From SIG603 sp964370115 (lineage in GTDB: Bacteria > Bacillota > Clostridia > Oscillospirales > Acutalibacteraceae), in contig CAYJIA010000080.1 in the NCBI GenBank assembly GCA_964370115.1, forward strand, positions 1-6,829: DNA of 6,829 nt, written 5' to 3'. Position 1 is the stretch's first letter; each line of letters opens with the position of its first letter. The notes beneath the pieces are model-generated. The model did no database searches. It worked only from the letters and a program-made list of their open reading frames with translations, and was not told where the DNA came from. Positions 1 to 6,196 of the stretch are shown piece after piece. Position numbers and translations under genes: made by a program.

Positions 1-1
1 T

Positions 2-235
2 GCTGAAAGATTTCAAAGTCTTGTAGACGAGCGAAAAATTTTGTCTATGAATGTATGGGAAAGTGAAGAGGCAATGACAAAATGGCGTACTATGACAGAG
101 CATAGAATGAGTCAGTTTGAGGGCAAAACAAAGCTGTTTGAAAGCTATAAAATTTCTGTAACAAAAGTTATGAGAGAATATACCGACAAAGATAGAGAAG
201 AAGCTCCAGGCGACTCAAATGAATATTTTGGATAA
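2..235 (+). CDS. Antibiotic biosynthesis monooxygenase (ABM)-like protein, C-terminal part
   Basis: This frame is open from the left edge and ends at TAA 233-235, giving 77 visible residues; the true start lies outside the window. The visible part reads like the C-terminal half of a small ABM-family ferredoxin-like domain: VWESEEAMTKWR, then EHRMSQFEGK, then a FESYKISVTKVMREY strand and a DREEAPGDS tail. From memory of the family, the pattern W-x-(S/D)-x-E-A-(I/M)-x-x-W-(R/K), followed by an EH helix and an R-D-Y/R-E-Y end, is typical of ABM/YqjZ-like proteins of about 100 residues, and the D-R-x-x-A-P-x-D-S tail occurs in a subset of them. Members include quinol-type monooxygenases and haem-degrading enzymes, but many have no known substrate, so no reaction is assigned. 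A TTG at 41 could be read as a start but lies inside the conserved fold. The gene is convergent with fbp and shares its terminator. Confidence 0.72.
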   Translation, partial: AERFQSLVDERKILSMNVWESEEAMTKWRTMTEHRMSQFEGKTKLFESYKISVTKVMREYTDKDREEAPGDSNEYFG

Positions 236-293
236 TTTCTATATTTAAAAAGGTGGAAAAGTAATAGCAAATAGAAGTGGTACAGCAGTCATA

Positions 294-348
294 ATAAGAA
301 AAGCCGATAGATGAAACAAAAACAAAATCATCTATCGGCTTTTCTTAT
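294..348. terminator. Bidirectional intrinsic terminator between convergent genes
   Basis: The arms at 294-314 and 328-348 are perfectly complementary over 21 bp, around an A-rich 13-nt loop (315-327). The core is AAAAGCCGATAGATGA. The 3' side of the stem ends in TTTTCTTAT and, because the hairpin is symmetric, the same tail appears on the minus strand. It lies 59 bases after the ABM-like gene and 35 bases beyond the fbp stop, so it can end transcription from both sides. Confidence 0.9.
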
Positions 349-382
349 GCAAGAGTTAGCTAATTCTAAATTATCAAGAAAA

Positions 383-2359
383 TTAGCGCTCTTTTATTAG
401 TCCGGTTCTATATGCCTGAACCAGCATTTTTAATTCGTTTATTTTTTTGCTGATTTTTACGCCACGGTCAGTGTCGTTGATTTTCATGCGATTTGGGTAG
501 GTGTCTACTGTTATATATTTTGAGTGCATATCGTCATTGTTTTTTATGACTTCGTCTACTGATTTGAATGGATGATGCTCTGATAATAAAAGTTGATAGC
601 TATTTGATACCAAAGTGTAGCCTGCAATACCCGTTACTTTTTGATAGACTTTTGAAATACCACCATCTATAATTAACAGTTTGCCACCGGCTTTTATTGG
701 AGATTCGCCCTTTACAATCTTTATAGGCACATGTCCATTTACAATATGTGAGTTTTTTGCAAATACGCCAAATTCACGCAATATCATCTCGGCGGTTGTT
801 CTGCTTTCGATAAATTTATAGTAGTCATCTTTTGGCTCGTCCCAAGTGGATTCGTCGGCAATAAAAGAGCGCTCAAACGTGGTCATTTTAGTTTTTCCGT
901 TAAGAGGGGAGTTGCTACCACACCATAAATACCACATGAAATCAAGCCCGAACTCTTTGTCGCTACCTTTGCTGTATGCGCCAAGTCTACAAAGTTTGTC
1001 ACATAAATCTAAATAGCTTTTACCGCTGTATTCATTTCCGTTTAGATAAAACGATGAAAAAGACCCATCTTTATCCATAGGTATGCAACCATGGTACATT
1101 AAATTGTTGTTATATATATGGTATATTCCGCCTTTTTGATACAAAAAGTTGATATGTTTTCTTAGTAGTTTGCTGTGTAAAAATGATAATTTTAATTGCT
1201 CCATAACCGTTTGCTCGTCATCGGTTAATTTATATGGGTCATTTTTATCAACAGTCGGCAGATTAACATCCTTCACATCATATTTTTTTCCATCTATTTC
1301 AATGTTTTTTGTGTCATAGTCAATCGCGCCAAGTTGCAGTCTATCTTCCATTTTAAACTCAGGTCGGTTTTTTATTATTTGACCCTCTAATTTTAATTGG
1401 ATTATAGTTATAGCCTTGTGTAGTTTTTTTGCCTGCTCAAAGTTGCTTAAGTCGATTTTATTGGTTTTATACTCATCTTCTACTTTTGCAATAAAACTCT
1501 CACACTCATCATCTCTGTATTGCTCCATTGCGAAAACTGCGAGGGGACGAATGTTTATGCCGTATCCGTCTTCAAGAGAATGAAAGTTGTTGTAGCGGAT
1601 ACTGTTTCTAACGACATTTGCAATACTTGCCAAATGTCCGTTTGCCGCAGCCATCCACACTACGTCATGGTTGCCCCATTGTATATCTACGTCATGAAAC
1701 TGACACAAATCGTCCATTATAAGGTCGGCGCCTGTTCCTCTGTCAAAAATATCGCCAATTATATGTAATTTATCTACTATAATATTTTGCAGCAACACGG
1801 ATAATTCTACTATGAAATTATCGGCTCGTCCAATTTCGATTATAGTATCTAAAATTTTATCAAAATACTCATGTTTATTCATTTCGAAATTGTCAGTGTA
1901 CATGAGCTCTTCAATAATATATCTAAAATCTTCAGGTAATTTTTTTCTTACTTTTGATCTAGTGTATTTTGATGTCGCCACACGACAAAGCAGAGCGAGT
2001 TTAATTAGTATTGCTTTATACCACTGCTCATCACAGATGCCTTTTGATTGTAAATCGGCTAGTTTTTCTTGTGGGTAATATATGAGTGTAGCGATTAAAT
2101 CTTTCTCTTCTTGCGATATAGTATCCTCAAAACAGCTGTTGATTTTGCGCTTAATTGAACCGGAAGCACTTTTTAATATATGAGTAAACACATCATATTC
2201 TCCGTGCAAATCGCTTATAAAATGCTCTGTTCCTTTTGGTAAATTCAGTATTGCGGTGAGATTAATGATCTCTGTAGATGCAGTTTGTATTGTTGGATAA
2301 TTCACTGCTAATAATTCAAGATATTTTTGCTCTAATAACATGGACTCTTGACTAAACAT
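383..2359 (-). CDS. fbp: Fructose-1,6-bisphosphatase, class III
   Basis: Hydrolyses fructose 1,6-bisphosphate to fructose 6-phosphate and phosphate (EC 3.1.3.11), the gluconeogenic step opposing phosphofructokinase, in the cytoplasm. The 658-residue product matches the Bacillus/Clostridium class III family along its whole length, which is usually about 640-670 residues. The N-terminal region contains EIINLTAILNLPKGTEHFIS. The metallophosphoesterase ligands follow: DLHGEYD at about 50-56, GDIFDRG at 202-208 and WGNHD at 228-232. Further conserved blocks are YHGCIP near 422-427, MTTFER near 492-497, NGHVPIK near 541-547 and IDGGISK near 564-570. No key residue seems lost. An ATG seven codons upstream (2380) keeps the frame open, but those codons are themselves the Shine-Dalgarno sequence (AAGGGGTG, 7 bases before the ATG at 2359), so 2359 is preferred. 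The Bacillus subtilis enzyme is stimulated by phosphoenolpyruvate; this is not shown by the sequence here. Transcribed alone, divergently from the ABC-F gene. Confidence 0.96.
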   Translation of the reverse strand: MFSQESMLLEQKYLELLAVNYPTIQTASTEIINLTAILNLPKGTEHFISDLHGEYDVFTHILKSASGSIKRKINSCFEDTISQEEKDLIATLIYYPQEKLADLQSKGICDEQWYKAILIKLALLCRVATSKYTRSKVRKKLPEDFRYIIEELMYTDNFEMNKHEYFDKILDTIIEIGRADNFIVELSVLLQNIIVDKLHIIGDIFDRGTGADLIMDDLCQFHDVDIQWGNHDVVWMAAANGHLASIANVVRNSIRYNNFHSLEDGYGINIRPLAVFAMEQYRDDECESFIAKVEDEYKTNKIDLSNFEQAKKLHKAITIIQLKLEGQIIKNRPEFKMEDRLQLGAIDYDTKNIEIDGKKYDVKDVNLPTVDKNDPYKLTDDEQTVMEQLKLSFLHSKLLRKHINFLYQKGGIYHIYNNNLMYHGCIPMDKDGSFSSFYLNGNEYSGKSYLDLCDKLCRLGAYSKGSDKEFGLDFMWYLWCGSNSPLNGKTKMTTFERSFIADESTWDEPKDDYYKFIESRTTAEMILREFGVFAKNSHIVNGHVPIKIVKGESPIKAGGKLLIIDGGISKVYQKVTGIAGYTLVSNSYQLLLSEHHPFKSVDEVIKNNDDMHSKYITVDTYPNRMKINDTDRGVKISKKINELKMLVQAYRTGLIKER

Positions 2360-2364
2360 AATAA

Positions 2365-2372
2365 CACCCCTT
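2365..2372 (-). promoter_or_regulatory. fbp: fbp ribosome binding site that decides the start
   Basis: On the minus strand the sequence reads AAGGGGTGTTATTATG, with the purine-rich core about seven bases before the ATG at 2359. Starting at the upstream ATG (2380) would put this site inside the coding sequence and leave that start without a comparable site. Confidence 0.8.
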
Positions 2373-2378
2373 AATTTC

Positions 2379-2418
2379 AATAAAATCTTTAGTTAAACTT
2401 AATACCATAGATTTTATT
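2379..2418. repeat. 10-bp inverted repeat over the fbp -10/start region
   Basis: AATAAAATCT at 2379-2388 is perfectly repeated in inverted orientation as AGATTTTATT at 2409-2418, with 20 bases between the arms. One arm overlaps the fbp -10 box and predicted start point; the other lies in the early leader. It could be an operator for a dimeric or tetrameric repressor. The arms are mostly A/T, so chance is not excluded. Confidence 0.4.
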
Positions 2419-2444
2419 ATATCATATCCCATGATAAAAGTCCG
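2416..2444 (-). promoter_or_regulatory. Candidate sigma-A promoter of fbp with extended -10
   Basis: On the minus strand the -10 is a perfect TATAAT (2421-2416) preceded by TGA, giving the extended -10 pattern TGnTATAAT. With a 17-base spacer the -35 position is CGGACT, which matches consensus at only three positions, so the promoter probably relies on the extended -10. Transcription would start near 2409, leaving a leader of about 50 bases. Inverted repeats overlap this promoter and are reported separately. Confidence 0.7.
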
Positions 2445-2510
2445 CACAAATCAATAAGTTTGCAAATTTTTTTAAGAGGTTTGGCACAAGCAGGTTTTAA
2501 TGCAAAAGTA

Positions 2511-2539
2511 TTGACTGTGATACTTTAAAATGTTATGAT
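2511..2539 (+). promoter_or_regulatory. Sigma-A promoter of the ABC-F gene
   Basis: TTGACT at 2511-2516, a 17-base spacer and TATGAT at 2534-2539 give a near-consensus promoter (five of six matches in each box). The predicted start near 2546 leaves a short leader of about 15 bases that holds only the Shine-Dalgarno site GAGGTG (2550-2555), five bases before ATG 2561. Confidence 0.82.
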
Positions 2540-2560
2540 ACATAGAAATGAGGTGTAAAT

Positions 2561-4306
2561 ATGATAATAGCAGAAAAACTTAGTTTTTCTTTTCCGAATA
2601 AAATTTTATTCGATGAAATTTCTTTTACGGTAGAGGAAAAAGATCACTGCGCTCTAATTGGCACAGGTGGCAGTGGAAAGAGTACTTTGGCAGACATAAT
2701 AACTGGCAATAATAGATATTTATATGATGGTAGGGTAGAGGTTGCAAAAAGTTGCAAAATTGGCTACACTTACCAGTTTTACAAGCATGAAAAATCGGCT
2801 ACGACTGTTTTTGATTATATCGCAGAGGATTTTGTAACAGCACAAAACGATATATATGAATTATGTGAAAAAATGGGTAGCGCAGAGGACTTAGAAGACG
2901 CAATGGAAAAATATCAGAGCGCGCTTGATGAATTTGAGGCTATTGGCGGTAATGATTATCATGCTACAATAATGAAAAAGCTTGGTCTAGCCCAGTTAAG
3001 CGAGCGCTCAGACCTGCCTATTGCAAATCTTAGCGGTGGGGAATTTAAGTTAGTTCAGCTCATAAAAGAGATGATATCGGGGCAAGATTTGCTTATAATG
3101 GACGAGCCGGATGTCTTTTTAGATTTTGATAATCTTCACTCACTAAAATCTCTGATAAATGCACACAAGGGCACACTTCTTGTGATAACACATAATAGGT
3201 ATTTGTTAAATGAGTGCTTTAATAAAATTTTACACTTAGAAAATACAAAACTAGCACAGTATGAGGGCAATTACACCGAGTATAACTTGGACTTGACAGG
3301 GAGAAAAATTGAGCTTATGGAGCAAGCTCTTTCGGATACGATTGAGATTGAGCGCAACGAGAAACTGATAGAAGATCTAAGAGAAATTGCCACAGACAAT
3401 GCAGATGCAATGTTTGGCAAAACTTTAAAAGCAAGGGTTAAACTAAACGAGCGACTTAAAGAAAGGCGCACACAAGAGCCTTTTGTATACACACTTACAC
3501 CCGATTTCGCCATTAAAAATAGCGAAATAGAAGAGGTTGGCACTGCTATAAAAGTAGAAAACTGCACCATTGGATATGAAGAAACTTTAATTGAAGATGC
3601 AAGCTTTGAGATAAAATATGGCGAAAAAGTGGCACTTATAGGTGCCAACGGCACAGGGAAAACCTCACTGTTAAGGACAATGCTAAAAAATGAATGTGCA
3701 GGAATAGAAATTGCTGAGGATGCAAAAATTGCTTACTTATCGCAACAAAAAAACGAAACACTATGCGAGGAAAACAATATTTATGATGAGTTTTTCTCGA
3801 TTGGGTTTAAGAGTTATGAGGATATTGAAAACTATCTAATTAGCTATAATTTTGAAAAAGAAGCCCTAACAGATAAAATATCCACGCTGTCAGGCGGCGA
3901 GAAGAATATATTGCAAATGGCTAAACTTAGCATGGTTTCGGCAGATATACTTGTGCTTGATGAACCTTCAGGACATCTTGATATTTATTGTCAAGTAGCT
4001 CTAGAAAAAGCCATTGATGAATTTAAAGGCACGGTGCTCATGGTGTCTCACGATTTTTATTTTATTGCAAACTGTATGGACTATGTACTTAAAATCGAAA
4101 ACAAGTCAATACGCAAGATGAGTGGTAGAAGATTTAGGCAAATGATTTATGCTAAGCACTACAACAAAGATTATCTGCTACTCCAAGAAAAATACACCCA
4201 CACCATAGGCTCTCTTGAAAAAGCTATAAGTGAAAATCAGTTCGATAAAGCAAGAAAACTGCATGCAGATGCAAGCGCTATTTACGAGAAAATGAAACAA
4301 GTTTAA
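2561..4306 (+). CDS. Divergent ABC-F family ATPase
   Basis: A 581-residue soluble protein with two ABC ATPase domains and no membrane segment, the ABC-F layout. Domain 1 has Walker A GTGGSGKST (34-42), signature LSGGE (157-161), Walker B LLIMDE (177-182) and switch His211. A charged helical linker (about 245-325) follows the end of domain 1 (YEGNYTEY). It corresponds to the P-site tRNA-interaction motif of ABC-F proteins. Domain 2 has Walker A GANGTGKTS (361-369), LSGGE (443-447), ILVLDE (463-468), the typical DEPSGHLD and SHDFYF with His497. Residues about 535-581 form a helical, probably coiled-coil tail like that of Uup-type proteins. ABC-F proteins act on ribosomes, as translation factors or antibiotic-resistance protectors. 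Which role applies here cannot be told. Domain 1 is unusual: GTGGSGKS replaces the common GPNGAGKS, and DEPDVFLD replaces DEPTNHLD. Both catalytic glutamates (182, 468) are present. Start supported by GAGGTG five bases upstream. Confidence 0.92.
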   Translation: MIIAEKLSFSFPNKILFDEISFTVEEKDHCALIGTGGSGKSTLADIITGNNRYLYDGRVEVAKSCKIGYTYQFYKHEKSATTVFDYIAEDFVTAQNDIYELCEKMGSAEDLEDAMEKYQSALDEFEAIGGNDYHATIMKKLGLAQLSERSDLPIANLSGGEFKLVQLIKEMISGQDLLIMDEPDVFLDFDNLHSLKSLINAHKGTLLVITHNRYLLNECFNKILHLENTKLAQYEGNYTEYNLDLTGRKIELMEQALSDTIEIERNEKLIEDLREIATDNADAMFGKTLKARVKLNERLKERRTQEPFVYTLTPDFAIKNSEIEEVGTAIKVENCTIGYEETLIEDASFEIKYGEKVALIGANGTGKTSLLRTMLKNECAGIEIAEDAKIAYLSQQKNETLCEENNIYDEFFSIGFKSYEDIENYLISYNFEKEALTDKISTLSGGEKNILQMAKLSMVSADILVLDEPSGHLDIYCQVALEKAIDEFKGTVLMVSHDFYFIANCMDYVLKIENKSIRKMSGRRFRQMIYAKHYNKDYLLLQEKYTHTIGSLEKAISENQFDKARKLHADASAIYEKMKQV

Positions 4307-4328
4307 ATTAAGTAATACGAATAAAACA

Positions 4329-4367
4329 AAGCTGGCGTAGTTAATTCACCGTGTCAGCTTGATTTTT
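4329..4367 (+). terminator. Intrinsic terminator of the ABC-F gene
   Basis: AAGCTGGCGT at 4329-4338 pairs with GTGTCAGCTT at 4351-4360, giving ten pairs of which three are G·U wobbles, around a 12-base loop. It is followed by GATTTTTGC. It begins 23 bases after the ABC-F stop codon. The tail is interrupted (GA before the T run), so termination may be incomplete. The T run overlaps the -35 box of the next promoter. Confidence 0.72.
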
Positions 4368-4386
4368 GCTGTGTGTATGGTATACT
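4359..4386 (+). promoter_or_regulatory. Promoter of the tandem HD gene, extended -10
   Basis: TTGATT at 4359-4364, a 16-base spacer ending in TGG, and TATACT at 4381-4386 form a good promoter with an extended -10 (TGnTATACT). The predicted start is near 4393, giving a leader of about 55 bases before ATG 4448. The -35 box sits in the tail of the preceding terminator. Confidence 0.75.
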
Positions 4387-4447
4387 AAGTATTAGGATGG
4401 CGAAATACTGTACGAAAATAATTATTGCTTTGAGGAGGCGGTTTTTT

Positions 4448-5719
4448 ATGGCAGTGCTTAAATGTGGGAATAAAATTGTGCTTTTATGCTCTAAGGCTTT
4501 ACGCTTTTTTGATGAAAGGCTTATAAGTCATGGTGAGCGTGTTGCTTATATTGCCGCTAAAATAATTGAAGAGCTTGACGACGGTGATAAATTTAATCTA
4601 TCGTCAGTATATCTCATGAGCATATTTCATGATATTGGGGCTTATAAAACAGAGGATATAAATAATCTTTTAAAATTTGAGACAGCCGATGCAGACGAAC
4701 ATTCTGTGTATGGCTACCTTTTTTTGAAGTATCTAACACCAATAAAAGAAAACTGTGAGGCAGTGCTATATCATCATACACCAGTTTATTTGTTAAATGA
4801 GGTCGACCCTGTTGTGGCTGCGTATGCGCAACTGATAAATTTGGCAGATAAGATTGATGTGGGATATTTAAAAACCAATTCCTTTGACACACTTTATTCT
4901 AATATATCAAAATCAAAGCATGTAGAGGAAAAATATATAAAAGCTTTTAAATCGGCAATTGACAGTGGGAAAATAGCAGAAGACAGTTTTTCGGCAGATT
5001 CAAAACTGTGGTCTGATAATATGGTGGAGTCTTTGGATCTGACAGAAGCGGATTTAGTAGAATATTTGAAAATGATAATATATTCGATGGAGTTTAAAAG
5101 TCCTGTTACTATGCTTCATTCGGTAAATACCACTACAATAAGTGTGTTTTTAGGGCAAAAATTGAACTTGTGTGAAGAGACACTGGAAAAACTCTACTAT
5201 GGCGCGCTTTTGCACGATATTGGAAAAATTGCTATTCCTGAATCAATCTTAGAGTTTAAAGGTAGATTGGATGCGGATAAAATGACAATTATGCGAACAC
5301 ACTCTTCGTATACAGAAGAAATATTAGAAGGGTTATTTGATAAGGATATAATTGATTATGCCGTAAATCATCATGAAAAACTTGACGGAAGTGGTTACCC
5401 AAAAGGCCTAAGTGCAGAAGACCTTAGCACTGAAATGAGAATTGTAGCGATAGCGGATATCACTAGTGCTTTAATTAGCAAACGCAGTTATAAAGGTGAG
5501 TACGACTGGGAGAAGGCTATTTCTATATTAGAAGATATGGCGCAGAAAAATCAAATAGACATGGAAATAGTTAAAATTATTGCGGACAATAATAAGGAGT
5601 TGCAAGAAGCACTTGATGTAGTGTCGAGACCTGTTGAGGATTTGTATAATAAAATTTTTGGGGAGTATGGCAAAATACTTGAAGATATGAAAAAAGCAAA
5701 GACTTCTAGAAATAAATAA
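4448..5719 (+). CDS. Tandem HD-domain phosphohydrolase with C-terminal HD-GYP domain
   Basis: A 423-residue soluble protein with two HD-type metal-dependent phosphohydrolase modules and no visible receiver, PAS, GGDEF or membrane segment. Module 1 has H28 (SHGERV), H61-D62 (FHDIG), H85, H109-H110 and D134 (NLADKID), a full set of likely metal ligands, but no GYP. Module 2 has H224, H256-D257 with K260 (LLHDIGKIAIP), H285, H308-H309 in HHEKLDGSGYPKGL (GYP at 316-318) and D337 (AIADITSAL). It therefore matches HD-GYP domains, which hydrolyse cyclic di-GMP and in some cases 3',3'-cGAMP. The substrate here is inferred from the family only. The ATG at 4448 is chosen because AGGAGG (4433-4438) lies nine bases upstream; extending the frame to a GTG at 4373 would run through the promoter. 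Between an upstream terminator and a strong downstream one, it looks monocistronic. Confidence 0.88.
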   Translation: MAVLKCGNKIVLLCSKALRFFDERLISHGERVAYIAAKIIEELDDGDKFNLSSVYLMSIFHDIGAYKTEDINNLLKFETADADEHSVYGYLFLKYLTPIKENCEAVLYHHTPVYLLNEVDPVVAAYAQLINLADKIDVGYLKTNSFDTLYSNISKSKHVEEKYIKAFKSAIDSGKIAEDSFSADSKLWSDNMVESLDLTEADLVEYLKMIIYSMEFKSPVTMLHSVNTTTISVFLGQKLNLCEETLEKLYYGALLHDIGKIAIPESILEFKGRLDADKMTIMRTHSSYTEEILEGLFDKDIIDYAVNHHEKLDGSGYPKGLSAEDLSTEMRIVAIADITSALISKRSYKGEYDWEKAISILEDMAQKNQIDMEIVKIIADNNKELQEALDVVSRPVEDLYNKIFGEYGKILEDMKKAKTSRNK

Positions 5720-5734
5720 AGTGCATATTATATT

Positions 5735-5765
5735 AAACGAGCTGAGTTTCAGCTCGTTTTTGTTC
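5735..5765 (+). terminator. Intrinsic terminator of the tandem HD gene
   Basis: AAACGAGCTGA (5735-5745) pairs perfectly with TCAGCTCGTTT (5749-5759) around a three-base loop, followed by TTTGTTC. It begins 16 bases after the stop codon and is a textbook terminator that should insulate the downstream region. Confidence 0.92.
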
Positions 5766-5817
5766 TTAAAACATATCCACAAAATGAGAATTGGTCACAA
5801 TTTGCCTTGCAAATGCA

Positions 5818-5846
5818 TTGATAACAAAATTTAAAGTAATTATAAG
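5818..5846 (+). promoter_or_regulatory. Candidate distal promoter of the surface-protein gene
   Basis: TTGATA (5818-5823), a 17-base spacer and TATAAG (5841-5846) match consensus at five of six positions in each box. A start near 5853 would give a leader of about 344 bases. A/T richness raises the chance of false matches. Confidence 0.5.
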
Positions 5847-5902
5847 TAAAAACTATTAATTATGCTTCAAAAAATCAAAGAATTTAAAGTTATAATTCTA
5901 AT

Positions 5903-5931
5903 TTGCAATTATAATTCTTTTAAAATATAGT
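5903..5931 (+). promoter_or_regulatory. Candidate proximal promoter of the surface-protein gene
   Basis: TTGCAA (5903-5908), a 17-base spacer and TATAGT (5926-5931) match consensus at four and five positions. A start near 5938 would give a leader of about 259 bases whose first stem strand (5947) lies just inside the transcript. Weaker than the distal candidate by sequence. Confidence 0.4.
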
Positions 5932-5946
5932 AAAATATGGTTACTA

Positions 5947-6114
5947 ATATTTTAGGATATATTGACGTTTTTGCGCTGTTTAATTGTGAAAAAAGTAAAT
6001 AAGATTAAGACAATAGATTAAAAACTAAGATTAAAATTAGTAATTTAGTAGGAAAATTTAATCTCATTATAGAATTTTAGCGAACCTTTTTCAAGGTGGA
6101 TGTATCCTAAATAT
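5947..6114 (+). promoter_or_regulatory. Possible structured leader with long-range closing stem
   Basis: The segment 5947-5962 can pair with 6100-6114 to form about 15 pairs with one bulged T and one G·U, including the core TTAGGATA/TATCCTAA region. Inside it lie an 8-bp stem (AGATTAAA 6028-6035 with TTTAATCT 6057-6064) and a 5-bp hairpin (ACCTT 6084-6088 with AAGGT 6093-6097) directly before the closing strand. The layout resembles a branched leader RNA. No known riboswitch class is recognised. Terminal repeats of a very small mobile element are an alternative. Confidence 0.35.
6002..6040 (+). repeat. Three AGATTAA repeats at 13-base spacing
   Basis: AGATTAA occurs at 6002-6008, 6015-6021 and 6028-6034, exactly 13 bases apart; the remaining six bases of each unit differ. 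An inverted copy, TTAATCT, lies at 6058-6064. These may be protein-binding sites or alternative pairing partners in the leader RNA. Confidence 0.55.
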
Positions 6115-6196
6115 GGTAGAGAAAATAATTTTGGTAATAAAATGAGGAAAATCCTACATTTTTATTATATATATATTACAAAAGGAGGAATACACA

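Larger units (their letters stand above)
5766..6196. other. AT-rich intergenic region before the surface-protein gene
   Basis: I see no convincing gene here: the longest ATG frames are 21-37 codons without a properly spaced ribosome site. What it does hold: a small hairpin ATTTGC-CTT-GCAAAT at 5800-5814 without a T tract; two sigma-A-like promoter candidates; two copies of TTATAATTCT (5890 and 5909); an 8-bp A/T inverted repeat at 5931-5954; and a set of repeats and potential RNA stems between 5947 and 6114. The strong terminator upstream means the surface gene must have its own promoter in this stretch. Confidence 0.8.

Noticed and set aside
1520..2078. Two + strand open frames of 82 and 88 codons opposite fbp (1520-1768 and 1812-2078)
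   Set aside because: Both lie wholly inside the strongly supported fbp gene on the other strand, resemble no family I know and have no convincing ribosome site.
3271..3654. Minus-strand open frame of 127 codons opposite the ABC-F gene
   Set aside because: It is a Ser/Leu-rich mirror of the coding strand covering the linker and second Walker A; there is no independent support.
4614..4892. Minus-strand open frame of 92 codons opposite the HD gene
   Set aside because: It overlaps the conserved HD ligand region of the real gene and has no family resemblance.
5528..5782. Minus-strand open frame of 84 codons over the HD gene 3' end
   Set aside because: It runs through the strong terminator hairpin and has low-complexity composition.
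5962..5990. TTGACG at 5962 as a -35 box
   Set aside because: No acceptable -10 hexamer occurs 16-18 bases downstream.
5862..6002. Two possible leader peptides (22 codons from 5862, 21 codons from 5937)
   Set aside because: Neither ATG has a Shine-Dalgarno sequence, and short frames are expected by chance in this AT-rich stretch.
6082..6106. ECF-sigma-type promoter (GAACC ... GTATC)
   Set aside because: The match is loose, the spacing is uncertain, and both halves are accounted for by the potential RNA stems; two sigma-A-like candidates lie upstream.
5947..6114. Tiny non-autonomous mobile element (MITE) with terminal inverted repeats
   Set aside because: The inverted ends could fit, but I see no clear target-site duplication and only one copy in the window. 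A genome-wide search for further copies would decide.
5938..6196. Cyclic di-GMP riboswitch before the surface gene, suggested by the adjacent HD-GYP gene
   Set aside because: I looked for the conserved GEMM-type core and cannot find it; no class II pattern was recognised either.
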